A model generated the notes under the pieces. The model ran no database searches. It was not told where the DNA came from and saw nothing but the letters and a program-made list of their open reading frames with translations. From Hafnia alvei (GTDB lineage Bacteria; Pseudomonadota; Gammaproteobacteria; Enterobacterales; Enterobacteriaceae), in assembly GCF_900095695.1 (NCBI RefSeq), contig NZ_FMIQ01000046.1, forward strand, positions 62,001 to 126,000: a DNA stretch of 64,000 bases, written 5' to 3'. The translations under genes and the position numbers were made by a program. The first letter of the stretch is position 1. Each line of letters starts with the position of its first letter. This document shows, piece by piece, positions 20,401-29,589 of this stretch.

Positions 20401-21549
20401 TTACATCGCCTGTAGGTAGAGCGCCCGAATCTGTTCACGATCTGCGCTACGCGGGTTACACGGCGCACAGGGATCGGCCAGCGCTTTGTCCAACCATCCA
20501 TCGATATCACTTTCTTTGATACCCAACGAATGGAATCCAGAAGGAATACCAACGCGTGCCGAGAGCTCACGAATGGCTGCGATAGCGCTATGGCTGGCCT
20601 GCTCCTCATCCATTCCCTGCGTATTTACCCCCATTGCCTGCGCGATTCGGGCAAAGCGAGAAACCGCATTAGGGCGATTAAAGGCTTCAACCACCGGTAA
20701 TAAAATGGCGTTACATACGCCGTGTGGCAGATTATGAGTCGCCCCCGGTTGATGCGCTAATGCATGAACTAATCCCAGTCCGGCGCTGTTAAAGGCCATC
20801 CCTGCCAGGTATTGCCCATAGGCCATCATTTCACGCGCCTGAAGGTTTTGCCCATTCTCCACCGCCAGCGGTAACCATTCGGCGATCATGCGAATGGACT
20901 CCAGCGCGGAGTGATCGGTCAATGGGTGAGCGCCCACGGAAACATAGGCTTCAATCGCATGGGTTAACGCATCCATACCGGTTGCGGCGGTTACCGACGC
21001 GGGAATATTCAGCATCACCGCCGGATCGTCGACGGCAATATCAGGAATAATATTGCTGTCGATAATCACCTCTTTCACCTGACGCTGACTATCAATGATC
21101 ACCGCATTGCTGGTGAGTTCAGCGGCGGTTCCCGCCGTGGTATTAATGGCGACCAGCGGCACACCGGCATTTTTCACTTTGCCCACGCCTGAATAGGCGG
21201 TGGAAGGGCCGGGATTGGCGGTCAGAATTTTAATGGCCTTGGTGGTATCAATTGGGCTACCACCACCGAAGGCGATCAGGTAATCGCACTGGTTTTGCTG
21301 ATAGGCTTGGAAACCTGCCTGCACTAGCTCTTCGGTTGGATTTGGAAATACATCCTTAAACAGCGCGTACGGCAGGTTTTGCTGCTGCATCGCGCTAAAC
21401 AGGCTGTCTAACAACCCCATTTCCACTAACTGACCATCGGTAACAATCAGCGCTTTGCCCCACTTTTTGTCGCCAAGCAGTTTCACCATATCGACGATAG
21501 CGCCGTTGCCGTGCAGGCTGATTTTCGGTAATGCCAGCATGAAACTCAT
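20401..21549 (-). CDS. Iron-type alcohol dehydrogenase, probable lactaldehyde reductase
   Basis: A 382-residue group III (Fe-type) alcohol dehydrogenase. NAD-binding GGGSPIDTTKA is in the N-half. Metal-ligand histidines lie in ATGMDALTHAIEAYVS and GLVHALAHQPGATHNLPHG. It is related to FucO and to YiaY. Inside a rhamnose operon the likely reaction is NADH-dependent reduction of L-lactaldehyde, the RhaD product, to L-1,2-propanediol, or its oxidation. E. coli has no such gene in its rha operon and uses fucO elsewhere. Start at 21549 follows AGGAG; the upstream frame is discarded. Confidence 0.82.
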   Translation of the reverse strand: MSFMLALPKISLHGNGAIVDMVKLLGDKKWGKALIVTDGQLVEMGLLDSLFSAMQQQNLPYALFKDVFPNPTEELVQAGFQAYQQNQCDYLIAFGGGSPIDTTKAIKILTANPGPSTAYSGVGKVKNAGVPLVAINTTAGTAAELTSNAVIIDSQRQVKEVIIDSNIIPDIAVDDPAVMLNIPASVTAATGMDALTHAIEAYVSVGAHPLTDHSALESIRMIAEWLPLAVENGQNLQAREMMAYGQYLAGMAFNSAGLGLVHALAHQPGATHNLPHGVCNAILLPVVEAFNRPNAVSRFARIAQAMGVNTQGMDEEQASHSAIAAIRELSARVGIPSGFHSLGIKESDIDGWLDKALADPCAPCNPRSADREQIRALYLQAM

Positions 21550-21571
21550 GATATTGCTCCTGAAAATGAAA

Positions 21572-21629
21572 AACCGTTGTGATGCGCTTCCTGAAAAGAA
21601 GCGCATGCGACCGGTCTTTCTCAACGGTT
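21572..21629 (-). promoter_or_regulatory. Nested intercistronic hairpin between rhaD and the alcohol dehydrogenase
   Basis: The inner perfect stem is ATGCGCTTC (21582-21590) / GAAGCGCAT (21598-21606). The outer stem is AACCGTTG (21572-21579) / CAACGGTT (21622-21629), the latter overlapping the rhaD stop. No U-run follows. It probably acts as an mRNA processing or partial attenuation element that sets expression of the two distal genes. Confidence 0.5.
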
Positions 21630-22452
21630 AATCTTCAAGCGCCGCTGCCATCGGCGTTACACCAAAGCGTGCGGCGAGCGCGATCAGCTCCTGCGTGGAG
21701 ATCGTCTGTTTTTTGCCACCCATAGACAGAACTTTCACCATAATTTCCGCTGATTTTTCCGCGGTATCGATCAGGCCGAAAGCGTCGTCTAACGTTGGGC
21801 CACTGCCGAAAATTCCGTGGAAAGGCCACAGCACTAAGCCGTGCTGGCGCATTTGCTCAGCGGTTTGCGTGCCGATACCGTCGGTGCCCGGCACCATCCA
21901 AGGTACGATGCCAATGCCGTCAGGGAACACCACTAAACACTCGGTGCTGCCTTCCCATAACAGGCGGGTAAACTTGGCGTTGTCTAAATCATGCACGTAG
22001 CTAAGCGCAATCAAATTGGTGGCGTGGCAATGCATGATGACGCGGTTATCGCCGCCGGTAACCTGCATACGCACGATATGCGATTGGAAATGTGCGGCCA
22101 GTTCAGACGTTGGCAGACCGCCTTTAGTTAATCCCCAATGGATGTGGTAGGCCATGCCATCGGCGCTAACCTGTAACAGCACCAGATTTTCCTGCGGCGC
22201 AATTTGTACGTTGCGGAAAAACTTGCCTGAGCCGGTGACTAAGAACCAGCTATTGGCGAGTTCGGTGGCGGGCTGCGTCAGCTCAACGCAGCGCGGCTGT
22301 GAGGCAAAATCGGCGCGAAACGGCGCTACTTCTTCCTCTAATAAACGCAGGCTAACGTTGCCTCCGTTACGTTCATCCCAGCCTTTGAGCCACATGTCGC
22401 TGGTGGCTTTAATCATGCCCTGAACGAACCAGGAATCGATGATAGATTGCAT
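21628..22452 (-). CDS. rhaD: Rhamnulose-1-phosphate aldolase
   Basis: 274 residues, as in E. coli. It is a class II zinc aldolase that splits L-rhamnulose 1-phosphate into dihydroxyacetone phosphate and L-lactaldehyde. The zinc histidines are in [14 protein letters not shown], with a third further on. The [13 protein letters not shown] and [15 protein letters not shown] segments fit RhaD. It follows rhaA by about 25 bases in the same unit. Confidence 0.95.
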   Translation of the reverse strand: MQSIIDSWFVQGMIKATSDMWLKGWDERNGGNVSLRLLEEEVAPFRADFASQPRCVELTQPATELANSWFLVTGSGKFFRNVQIAPQENLVLLQVSADGMAYHIHWGLTKGGLPTSELAAHFQSHIVRMQVTGGDNRVIMHCHATNLIALSYVHDLDNAKFTRLLWEGSTECLVVFPDGIGIVPWMVPGTDGIGTQTAEQMRQHGLVLWPFHGIFGSGPTLDDAFGLIDTAEKSAEIMVKVLSMGGKKQTISTQELIALAARFGVTPMAAALED

Positions 22453-22477
22453 AGTTTTTATTCCTTTTATTTATCAC

Positions 22478-23734
22478 TTAACGCTGAGACAAAATTTGTT
22501 CTTCATATTCGCGTACTGCTTTGAGCCAACTGGCATCAACGGGAACGTCGTTGCGCTGGCAGTACATTTCCCAAACCGCCTGCCAAGGCAGCGATTTTTG
22601 TTCTTCCAGCAGAGCCAGACGCGCCGTGTAGTCACCGCTTTCTTCCAAATTGCGCAAATGGTTTGTAGGTTCTAGCAATGCGCGCAGCAGGGCTTTTTTC
22701 ATATTGCGGGTGCCAATCACCCACGCTGCAATGCGGTTGATGGAAGCATCGAAGAAGTCCAACCCGATGTGCACGCGGTTAAACAGGTTGTGGCGTACGA
22801 TTTCGCTGGCGATGGCCTGCGTTTCATCGTCAAGCAAGACCACGTGGTCACTGTCCCAGCGTACTGGGCGACTCACGTGCAGCAGCAAACGGGGCACATA
22901 AAGCATGGCGCTGGAGATTTTGTCGGAGATCACTTCTGTTGGATGGAAGTGACCGGCATCCAGACACAGAGCGGTCTGGCGGCTGGCGGCGTAGCCGAGA
23001 TAAAACTCGTTCGAGCCCACGGTATAGCTCTCAGCGCCGATGCCAAAAAGTTTGCTTTCGACGGCGTCGATATGGTGTGCGGGGTTAAGCTTTTCAGCGA
23101 TGACCTCATCCAGCGCCGAAGCTAAGCGTTGACGCGGTGCCAAGCGGTCAATCGGCGTATCTTTCATGCCGTCTGGGATCCAGATATTCATGACGGACGG
23201 CGTACCCAGCTGCTCGCCAAAATAGGCTGAAATGCGGCGGCTAGCTTGGCAGTGCTCAATCCAGAACTGGCGTGTTTCAGGGTTAGCGGAGGAGAGGGTA
23301 AAACCATCTGCGCTCAACGGATGAGAGAAACAGGAAGGGTTAAAGTCTAAGCCCAAATGGTGTTTTTTAGCCCATTCAACCCAGTTAGAGAAATGGCGTG
23401 GTTCGATTTTATTACGCGCGACCGGCGTATCAGATTCTAAATAAATTGCGTGCAGATTCAGGCGTTTTGGTCCGGGGATCAGCGTTAACGCCATCTCTAA
23501 ATCGGCACGCAGCTCTGCGGCGTTGCGCGCTTTGCCCGGATAGTTGCCGGTGGCCTGAATACCGCCGGTTAGTGAACCTTCAGGATTTTCAAAACCGGCG
23601 ACGTCGTCGCCCTGCCAGCAGTGCATCGAAACCGGCAGTCTCTCCATGGTTTTCAGTGCATTTTCGACGTCTACGCCAACAGCGTTAAAACGTTGTTTAG
23701 CCAGTTCCCAAGCCTGATCGATTGAAGTGGTCAT
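22478..23734 (-). CDS. rhaA: L-rhamnose isomerase
   Basis: A 418-residue Mn2+-dependent isomerase that converts L-rhamnose to L-rhamnulose. It is near-identical in text to E. coli Rha[21 protein letters not shown] at the N-terminus, metal/substrate loop [19 protein letters not shown], and [20 protein letters not shown] chose ATG 23734, which gives the ATGA overlap with the rhaB stop (4 bases, coupled translation). An ATG two codons earlier is possible. Confidence 0.96.
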   Translation of the reverse strand: MTTSIDQAWELAKQRFNAVGVDVENALKTMERLPVSMHCWQGDDVAGFENPEGSLTGGIQATGNYPGKARNAAELRADLEMALTLIPGPKRLNLHAIYLESDTPVARNKIEPRHFSNWVEWAKKHHLGLDFNPSCFSHPLSADGFTLSSANPETRQFWIEHCQASRRISAYFGEQLGTPSVMNIWIPDGMKDTPIDRLAPRQRLASALDEVIAEKLNPAHHIDAVESKLFGIGAESYTVGSNEFYLGYAASRQTALCLDAGHFHPTEVISDKISSAMLYVPRLLLHVSRPVRWDSDHVVLLDDETQAIASEIVRHNLFNRVHIGLDFFDASINRIAAWVIGTRNMKKALLRALLEPTNHLRNLEESGDYTARLALLEEQKSLPWQAVWEMYCQRNDVPVDASWLKAVREYEEQILSQR

Positions 23735-25209
23735 ACACATGTTCCTTTGAATTGGGCAGATGTTTGCGCAGCGCCGTTGCTAAGCGATGCGGATAAAGAG
23801 TGGTGAGATGGGTTAGGTAAAAAATGTTCCAGCGGGAAGTTATGTGCCACCACGCTGCGGAAATCATGCACATTGGCAATATCACCCAGCGCGATTAACT
23901 GGCTGCCGATATTGCCTAACGTTGAGGCTTCCACCGGACCTGCGCTGACTTCGATGTTGCAGAGATCGGCGCACAGCTGATTGAGGAAACGGTTTTGGCT
24001 GCCACCGCCGACGATATGCAAATGGCTGATCGGCTTACCGCGCAGCGCGGAGAGCTCTTCGGCTACCTGCTGATAGAGTTTCGCCAAGCTGTCAAAGATA
24101 CAGCGCGCCAGTTCTGCCGGTGTTTCGGGCACCGGAGCACCACGCTCGCGGCAGTCGTTTTGAATTTCCAAACACATATTGGGCGGATTGATGAAGCGCT
24201 CGTCGTTTGGGTTAATCAAAAAATGGTGTGCAGGCCGCAGAGCCGCCTCTGCAATCAGATCGGGAAGATACTGAACACCCAGCTCTTGGGTTGCGCGCTG
24301 CAGCAGCCATAAGCCCATAATATTTTTCAGCACTCGATAGCGGCCTTCCGTACCCCCTTCATTGGTGATATTGGCCTGCAAGGCACGGCTGTCGGTGAGC
24401 GGTGTGCGGCTTTCGATGCCCATTAATGACCACGTTCCTGAGCTGAGATAGGCTGAATCGCTGTCTTGCATCGGAGTGGCAATCACCGCGCTGGCGGTGT
24501 CGTGGGTGGCAACGGCAACCACAGGAACCTGTTGCCCCTTAGGACTTTGCCAGCAACCGATGCGGTTACCGGGCTGGGTGGGTTTGCCAAACCAGCGGGC
24601 GGGAACGCCGGCATAATCCAGCAAATCAGTATCCCAATCGCCGCTATTGATGTTCAACAGCTGCGTGGTGCTGGCATTGGTGTATTCCCAGTTCATTTGC
24701 CCAGTTAAGCGGTAATGCAGATAGTCGGGGATCAGTAATAGATGTTCTACCCGATCCAGCAGCTCTGGTTGCTGTTCACTGAGCGCACGCAGCTGATAAA
24801 GGGTATTGAAGGGCAAAAACTGAATGCCGGTACGCTGATAGATAAACGGTTTACCTAAGCGCTCTTGCGCTTGTGCCATGAGGCCGTGGGTACGATCGTC
24901 TCGGTAAGCGACTGGGTGGCCGACCCGCTCGCCGTTGGCATCCAGCAACACAAAATCCACGCCCCAAGTATCGATGCCAATGCTGTCCAGCGGGATATTT
25001 TCAGCATCAATTTGCTCAAGCCCGGTGCGAATTTCGTGCTCAAGAGCGTCGAGATCCCAGGTATCAAAACCGTCGCGGGGTACCAGCCGATTGGTAAAGC
25101 GGCGGATCTCTTTTAGCGTAAGGTGTTGAGTACCGACATGGTAACTTGCCAGCATCACGCGTCCGCTGGAGGCACCAAGATCGATCGCGGCAATATGGCG
25201 TGTCGTCAT
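23731..25209 (-). CDS. rhaB: Rhamnulokinase
   Basis: A 492-residue FGGY-family sugar kinase. The N-terminal phosphate-binding strand is [15 protein letters not shown]. The substrate region is [15 protein letters not shown] and the C-terminal ATP-site region [19 protein letters not shown]. It phosphorylates L-rhamnulose at O1. It is slightly longer than E. coli RhaB (489) because of a C-terminal tail. Start 25209 follows GGACGG; the longer frame adds eight residues. It is the first gene of the rha operon. Confidence 0.95.
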   Translation of the reverse strand: MTTRHIAAIDLGASSGRVMLASYHVGTQHLTLKEIRRFTNRLVPRDGFDTWDLDALEHEIRTGLEQIDAENIPLDSIGIDTWGVDFVLLDANGERVGHPVAYRDDRTHGLMAQAQERLGKPFIYQRTGIQFLPFNTLYQLRALSEQQPELLDRVEHLLLIPDYLHYRLTGQMNWEYTNASTTQLLNINSGDWDTDLLDYAGVPARWFGKPTQPGNRIGCWQSPKGQQVPVVAVATHDTASAVIATPMQDSDSAYLSSGTWSLMGIESRTPLTDSRALQANITNEGGTEGRYRVLKNIMGLWLLQRATQELGVQYLPDLIAEAALRPAHHFLINPNDERFINPPNMCLEIQNDCRERGAPVPETPAELARCIFDSLAKLYQQVAEELSALRGKPISHLHIVGGGSQNRFLNQLCADLCNIEVSAGPVEASTLGNIGSQLIALGDIANVHDFRSVVAHNFPLEHFLPNPSHHSLSASLSNGAAQTSAQFKGTCV

Positions 25210-25254
25210 GTTGAACCGTCCGTCGTTGAACATTCTTATTTATCAATGACGGCC

Positions 25255-25260
25255 AGTGTA
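25255..25260 (-). promoter_or_regulatory. Probable -10 box of the rhaB promoter
   Basis: On the minus strand, TACACTGG corresponds in position and sequence to TAGACTGG of the E. coli rhaBAD promoter. It lies downstream of the RhaS site and about 46 bases before the rhaB ATG. The assignment is by analogy with E. coli. Confidence 0.5.
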
Positions 25261-25275
25261 GAAACTTGCTAACAA

Positions 25276-25320
25276 GGGCACCTTCTCATGAATGCCAGCG
25301 AAATTATGGCGATGGCAATA
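25276..25320 (-). promoter_or_regulatory. RhaS activator site of the rhaB promoter
   Basis: On the minus strand TTGCCA, then 25 bases, then GAGAAGGT reproduces the two conserved cores of the E. coli RhaS site (TTGCCA ... GAGAAGGT, 24 bases apart as I recall it). Rhamnose-bound RhaS dimers bind here and recruit RNA polymerase. The site abuts the promoter as in E. coli. The spacer sequence itself is not conserved. Confidence 0.65.
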
Positions 25321-25333
25321 CAGCAAAGGTGAA

Positions 25334-25349
25334 AGTGAAGTAGGTCACA
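25334..25349. promoter_or_regulatory. CRP site between rhaB and rhaS
   Basis: AGTGA-N6-TCACA (on the minus strand TGTGA-CCTACT-TCACT) matches the CRP consensus TGTGA-N6-TCACA in nine of ten core bases. Its distance to the RhaS-site TTGCCA is 16 bases, the same as in E. coli rhaBAD. It implies catabolite control of both divergent operons. Confidence 0.7.
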
Positions 25350-25380
25350 GTTCTTAGATGCGCTGGCCTGTGATGTTCGC

Positions 25381-25413
25381 CGCATTTCTTAATATTGGCC
25401 GCGCATTCTTAAA
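25381..25413. promoter_or_regulatory. Direct repeats on the rhaS side of the divergent region
   Basis: CGCATTTCTTAA (25381-25392) and CGCATTCTTAAA (25402-25413) repeat with a 21-base period. They lie between the CRP site and rhaS, where RhaR acts in E. coli. AraC-family half-sites are often spaced by two helical turns, so they are RhaR-site candidates. This rests on position and repetition only. Confidence 0.4.
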
Positions 25414-25547
25414 TAAACGAACGCTAAAAGCCGTTTTGATGTCAAAAGTTTAAGGTTCATTTTTCGGCCTTCTTCTACTATCGAGCCATAGCAAACCGCT
25501 GGAAAAATCACCCGCGTTGATACCCCGATAAGATAAGGAGTCTGACG

Positions 25548-26369
25548 ATGACGGTTTTGCACAGTATCGATTTTTTCTCTTCTGGCTATGCTCCTGTGGC
25601 CATAGAACCTCGCGCTCCGCAGCCGGAGTTTCCTGAGCATCATCATGATTTCTATGAAATTGTGATTGTAGAGCAGGGGGCCGGCGTGCACGTTTTTAAC
25701 GGCAATCCCTATACGCTCAACAGCGGCTGTGTATGTTTCGTTCGCGATCACGATCGCCATTTATTTGAGCATACCGACGGCCTTTTTCTTACCAATGTGC
25801 TTTTTCGCGCGCCGGATGCGTTTAAGTTTTTATCGGGCGTAGAGCAATTTTTACCGCAAGAATCCGAAGGGGTTTATCCCTCCCATTGGCGTATCAGCCA
25901 GCAGGTCTTAGCGCAGGTAAAAATGCTGATGGCGAAACTCGAACAAACACCAGCCAGCGAGCGAGCCGAGGATATTGCATTGCATGAAAGCGTCTTTATG
26001 CAGCTTATTGTACAGCTTTGGCAGGGGTGTTCTGCTCAGGTGGGGGACGATCAGGAAGGGCGTTTGCGCCAGCTATTGGACTGGTTGCAGCATCACTACG
26101 CCGAATCTGTGGAGTGGACCGAATTAGCTGACCGTTTCTCTTTGCCGCTTCGCACCTTACACCGCCAGCTCAAGAATCACACCGGCATGACGCCGCAGCG
26201 TTATCTGACGCGCCTGCGGCTTTTGCAAGCTCGTCACCAGCTTTGCCACAGCGATAGCAGCGTGACGGATATTGCTTATCAGTGTGGCTTTGGTGACAGC
26301 AATCATTTCTCTACGCTTTTCAAACGCGAGTTCGACCAATCTCCCCGAGCCTTGCGTTATCAGGGATAG
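25548..26369 (+). CDS. rhaS: HTH-type activator of the rha operon
   Basis: A 273-residue AraC/XylS regulator. The N-terminal cupin-like rhamnose-binding domain has [20 protein letters not shown]. The C-terminal double helix-turn-helix has [20 protein letters not shown] and [20 protein letters not shown] followed by [13 protein letters not shown]. It activates rhaBAD and rhaT with CRP. Good RBS TAAGGAG. It is slightly shorter than E. coli RhaS (278). It is followed by rhaR after 137 bases, a wider gap than in E. coli. Confidence 0.93.
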   Translation: MTVLHSIDFFSSGYAPVAIEPRAPQPEFPEHHHDFYEIVIVEQGAGVHVFNGNPYTLNSGCVCFVRDHDRHLFEHTDGLFLTNVLFRAPDAFKFLSGVEQFLPQESEGVYPSHWRISQQVLAQVKMLMAKLEQTPASERAEDIALHESVFMQLIVQLWQGCSAQVGDDQEGRLRQLLDWLQHHYAESVEWTELADRFSLPLRTLHRQLKNHTGMTPQRYLTRLRLLQARHQLCHSDSSVTDIAYQCGFGDSNHFSTLFKREFDQSPRALRYQG

Positions 26370-26506
26370 CTATCTGATAACGTTAATCCAAGTGATATTT
26401 TGTTACTTAACGGCTGAATGCAATGTGCGGAATCGAGAAAGCCGTCAACGTAAAACCACGATGATTCTGTAATACTTTCTGGCTTAATAAGCGTGGGAGG
26501 CTGGGA

Positions 26507-27382
26507 ATGCGAAAGCTGTTAGTGCTGGAGAATCGGGATTATTTTCCTTCAGAACAGATGCCGGTCGCCGTGGCGGATCGGTATCCGCAGCAGGTTTTTG
26601 CCGAGCATTCCCACCAGTTTTGCGAGATTGTGATTGTTTGGCGCGGCAACGGTTTGCACGTGCTCAACGATCGCCCGTATCGGATAACCTGCGGCGATAT
26701 TTTCTACATCAACGCCGAGGACTGCCATAGCTACGAATCGGTGAACGATCTGGTTCTCGACAATATCATCTATTGCCCTGAGCGCTTACGTTTAAACGCG
26801 CAATGGAATCTGTTATTGCCGCCGTTCGACGAGTCTACTCGACAAAATCACTGGCGTTTAAGCACCGGAGGTTTAGCGCAGGCGAGGCCGATTATTGCTC
26901 AGCTGGCGCAAGAGAGCCGCAAAACCGACGCACTTTCTATTCAGCTGACCGAAGCTCTGCTGCTACAGTTAGCCATTGTGCTAAAACGTTATCGTTACAC
27001 GGCGGAGAGTGTTTATTTACTGCCGGCTGGCGAACAACTTGATTTGCTGATGGCATCGCTGCAAGGTGGACTCGAAAGCCATTTTGACTTAGCGGCTTTC
27101 TGCGCAGAACATCAGCTGGTGGAGCGCTCGCTGAAACAGCTATTTCGCCAGCAAACTGGGATGTCGATCAGCCATTATTTGCGTCAGCTGCGTTTATGTC
27201 AGGCTAAGCGATTGTTGAGGCGCAGCGAGTATCGCATCAGTGAAATTGCGACGCGCTGTGGTTTTGAAGACAGCAACTATTTTTCCGTGGTGTTCACCCG
27301 TGATGCCGGGCTAACTCCGCGAGAGTATCGCCAGCGCTTTGTGACTGAACCAGAGCGAGCGATGCATACCCTTCATACTTGA
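26507..27382 (+). CDS. rhaR: HTH-type activator of rhaSR
   Basis: A 291-residue AraC/XylS paralogue of RhaS. The sensor domain has [20 protein letters not shown] and the DNA-binding domain [20 protein letters not shown] followed by [14 protein letters not shown]. In E. coli RhaR senses rhamnose first and induces rhaSR. RBS GGGAGG precedes the ATG. The rhaT transporter that follows rhaR in E. coli is not here; it lies at 53.7 kb. Confidence 0.92.
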   Translation: MRKLLVLENRDYFPSEQMPVAVADRYPQQVFAEHSHQFCEIVIVWRGNGLHVLNDRPYRITCGDIFYINAEDCHSYESVNDLVLDNIIYCPERLRLNAQWNLLLPPFDESTRQNHWRLSTGGLAQARPIIAQLAQESRKTDALSIQLTEALLLQLAIVLKRYRYTAESVYLLPAGEQLDLLMASLQGGLESHFDLAAFCAEHQLVERSLKQLFRQQTGMSISHYLRQLRLCQAKRLLRRSEYRISEIATRCGFEDSNYFSVVFTRDAGLTPREYRQRFVTEPERAMHTLHT

Positions 27383-27499
27383 TACTCAAATTATTTTGGG
27401 TATAAACCAAGGTATTACATTAAGTTTTTTGCGACGATTTTCGTCATCATCAATAGCGGTGTCCGTGATAACGCACCGTTAACCAGATAGGGCAGTTTG

Positions 27500-28417
27500 A
27501 TGAAACAAATTAAATTAGGTGGTTCTACCCTGCATGTTCCTGCCATTGTGGTGGGCTGCATGCGTATGGATGAGTTGAAAGCCGCAGAGGCAGAAACTTT
27601 TGTGCAAACCGCGCTGGATTTAGGCGCAAACTTCTTCGACCACGCAGATATCTATGGCGGCGGCGAATGCGAGCGTATTTTTGCTCGCGCAGCCAAGCTC
27701 AATGATGACCGTCGTGAGAAGGTCTTCCTGCAGTCCAAATGTGGGATCCGTAAAGGCTTGTTCGATTTTTCTAAAGAGCACATTTTAAAATCGGTAGACG
27801 GCATCTTAGAACGTTTAGATACCGATTATCTCGACATGCTGCTGGTGCATCGCCCCGATGCGCTGATGGAACCGGAAGAAGTGGCAGAGGCGTTCGATCA
27901 CTTACTGAATACCGGGAAAGTGCGTCGTTTTGGTGTCTCCAACCAAAGCCCAATGCAGATGGCCTTACTGCAAAAGTTTATGAGCCAAAAGATTTTGGCG
28001 AACCAGCTCCAATTGAGTATCACCAACAGCGGTATGATCCGCAGCGGCATTAACGTTAATATGGAAAACGCGTCGAGTCTCGATCACGACGGCGAAGTAT
28101 TGAATTATTGCCGTTTAAATGACGTGACTATTCAGGCATGGTCTCCGTTCCAATACGGTATGTTTGAAGGCGTATTCCTCGGTAATCCTAAGTTCCCTGA
28201 ACTGAACCAGAAAATTGATGAGATTGCGGCGCGTTATGGCGTATCCAATACCACCATTACGACGGCGTGGATTTTACGCCATCCAGCCAATATGCAGATG
28301 ATTTCAGGTACGATGAGCACTTCGCGCCTTAAACAAATTTGTCAGGCCTGCGATATCACGTTAACGCGTGAAGAATGGTATGAAATTTATCGCGCAGCCG
28401 GTAACGAGCTGCCATAA
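27500..28417 (+). CDS. Aldo/keto reductase (YdhF-like)
   Basis: A 305-residue NADPH-dependent aldo/keto reductase barrel. The active-site Asp and Tyr lie in FFDHADIYGGGECERIF, the Lys in VFLQSKCGIRKG and the His in LLVHRPDALMEPEEVAEAF. C-terminal SGTMSTSRLKQI contacts the cofactor phosphate. It resembles E. coli YdhF and is longer by a few residues. The substrate is unknown. The position after rhaR suggests, but does not prove, a role in aldehyde handling. ATG 27500 is preferred to the TTG just before. Confidence 0.82.
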   Translation: MKQIKLGGSTLHVPAIVVGCMRMDELKAAEAETFVQTALDLGANFFDHADIYGGGECERIFARAAKLNDDRREKVFLQSKCGIRKGLFDFSKEHILKSVDGILERLDTDYLDMLLVHRPDALMEPEEVAEAFDHLLNTGKVRRFGVSNQSPMQMALLQKFMSQKILANQLQLSITNSGMIRSGINVNMENASSLDHDGEVLNYCRLNDVTIQAWSPFQYGMFEGVFLGNPKFPELNQKIDEIAARYGVSNTTITTAWILRHPANMQMISGTMSTSRLKQICQACDITLTREEWYEIYRAAGNELP

Positions 28418-28440
28418 GCCCTGTCGCTATTAGATGTTCT

Positions 28441-28470
28441 AGAGCAGCCAGTTTTCTGGCTGTTCTCTAG
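28441..28470 (+). terminator. Terminator after the aldo/keto reductase
   Basis: CAGCCAG (28445-28451) pairs with CTGGCTG (28456-28462) around TTTT, extended by AGAG/CTCT-like flanks. It lies 28 bases past the stop. No long T-run follows. Confidence 0.5.
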
Positions 28471-28500
28471 AGACAACAAACAGCCTCCAAGTTTATTGCT

Positions 28501-28552
28501 ACTTCTTAATATCACTTCTTAATATATCTTCTTAATGCATCTTCATAATACG
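28501..28552. repeat. Four tandem 13-base repeats upstream of the fimbrial operon
   Basis: The copies are ACTTCTTAATATC, ACTTCTTAATATA, TCTTCTTAATGCA and TCTTCATAATACG, directly abutting. A fifth start, ACTTCG, follows. Copy degeneration increases to the right. No gene covers it; it is about 420 bases before the major fimbrin start, so it may bind a regulator or vary in copy number. Confidence 0.75.
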
Positions 28553-28586
28553 ACTTCGTTTAACGGTTCTCATTCTCTATTAATTA

Positions 28587-28621
28587 TTAATACACGTATG
28601 TGGTGTGCTGACGTGTATTAA
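28587..28621. promoter_or_regulatory. 11-base dyad upstream of the fimbrial operon
   Basis: TTAATACACGT (28587-28597) and ACGTGTATTAA (28611-28621) form a perfect inverted repeat around 13 bases. No T-run follows. The promoter-proximal position suggests a regulator site. Confidence 0.45.
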
Positions 28622-28640
28622 CTTTATAGGAAAAATTATA

Positions 28641-28708
28641 TCCAAGTATTTTCCGAGATTAAAAAATGGCGCGACTAGGATGATTCCAAATACTTCGCGA
28701 GATTAAAA
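28641..28708. repeat. Imperfect direct repeats, 44-base period
   Basis: TCCAAGTATTTTCCGAGATT (from 28641) and TCCAAATACTTCGCGAGATT (from 28685) match in 20 of 24 positions when the four following A's are counted. The spacing is about four helical turns. With the dyad and tandem repeats this makes a complex control region for the fimbrial operon (28418-28972). Confidence 0.5.
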
Positions 28709-28972
28709 TAGCGCATATAGCATTGTTGCGAGTTTTAAATACGTACTTAATCCTCTTTGGGTGTAAGGCTTTTAACGATGAATGGGATTTGATAGCATTT
28801 TGTTCGTCCGATGGAGCAGGATAATAATTATGATAAACACATGGCGTCTTTAATTATTTAAAAGGATTTATACCAATAACACAGAGAGCTTCTATTGTCG
28901 CTTGGATTGCGTCCTGTGGCTTAAATGCTCTTTATCTTTTTTTAGGATATTTATATTACGCAGGAAATTTTT

Positions 28973-29512
28973 ATGAAATTGAATAAAGTTGCTTTAGCCG
29001 TAGCATTTACCGCTGCTGTAAGTTCTATGTCTGTTCTGGCTGATACCACCAATGGCCAAATCCAATTCCAAGGTGAATTGGTGAATACTGCCTGCGGTTT
29101 ATCACCTAATTCTAGCCCAGTATCTGTTGATTTTGGTCAGATCCCAGTTTCAGCTCTGGCTAACGGCGCTCATGCCGGTAACGTGCAGAAAAACATCGAA
29201 CTGCAGGACTGCGATACTACGGTTGCGACTAGCGCCGTTGTTTCTTACACCCCAACTAGCGTAAACCCAGCTGATGCAACTTTGGCTGCGTTCACTTCAG
29301 GCACCGCGGCTAATGCCGGTATCGGTCTGAAAGACAGCGCAAGTCAGGATGTGGTTTGGGGCCAGGGCACCACGGCTGTACAGCTGGTTAACGGTGCTAA
29401 CACCATTCCATTCGTTGCCTATGTTAAAGCAGACAGCGCGGATCAGACTGCAAACCCTGTAACCGCAGGTTCTTTCCAGTCAACGATCAACTTCCAGATC
29501 GATTACCAGTAA
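28973..29512 (+). CDS. Major fimbrial subunit (type 1 pilin-like)
   Basis: A 179-residue chaperone-usher pilin. The signal peptide ends SVLA, and the mature N-terminus DTTNGQIQFQGELVNTACGL supplies the donor strand. The disulfide Cys pair is in VNTACGL and ELQDCDT, and the C-terminus ends INFQIDYQ with the penultimate Tyr. Low-complexity Ala/Thr/Ser composition fits a shaft subunit. It is first in the operon and separated from the rest by a hairpin, which should raise its level over the others. Confidence 0.92.
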   Translation: MKLNKVALAVAFTAAVSSMSVLADTTNGQIQFQGELVNTACGLSPNSSPVSVDFGQIPVSALANGAHAGNVQKNIELQDCDTTVATSAVVSYTPTSVNPADATLAAFTSGTAANAGIGLKDSASQDVVWGQGTTAVQLVNGANTIPFVAYVKADSADQTANPVTAGSFQSTINFQIDYQ

Positions 29513-29529
29513 TCGCCTAGAAGTGGTGC

Positions 29530-29555
29530 ATACGGGGGGAGTTTATCCCCCGTAT
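29530..29555 (+). terminator. Intercistronic hairpin after the major pilin
   Basis: ATACGGGGG (29530-29538) pairs perfectly with CCCCCGTAT (29547-29555), loop GAGTTTAT. It lacks a U-tract, so it likely stabilises the pilin mRNA or partly attenuates transcription into the minor-subunit genes. Confidence 0.65.
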
Positions 29556-29589
29556 TCTATCTGCGAAATATTCAGTAGGGATAGCGAGC

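Noticed and set aside
22769-23125. 118-codon plus-strand frame antisense to rhaA
   Set aside because: Overlaps a fully conserved gene; a shadow of rhaA codon structure.
28501-28552. CRISPR-like array
   Set aside because: Units are 13 bases with no spacers and no cas gene nearby; simple tandem repeats.
28587-28621. fimS-type invertible switch
   Set aside because: The arms are only 13 bases apart and there is no recombinase gene in the window; a switch needs a segment of a few hundred bases.
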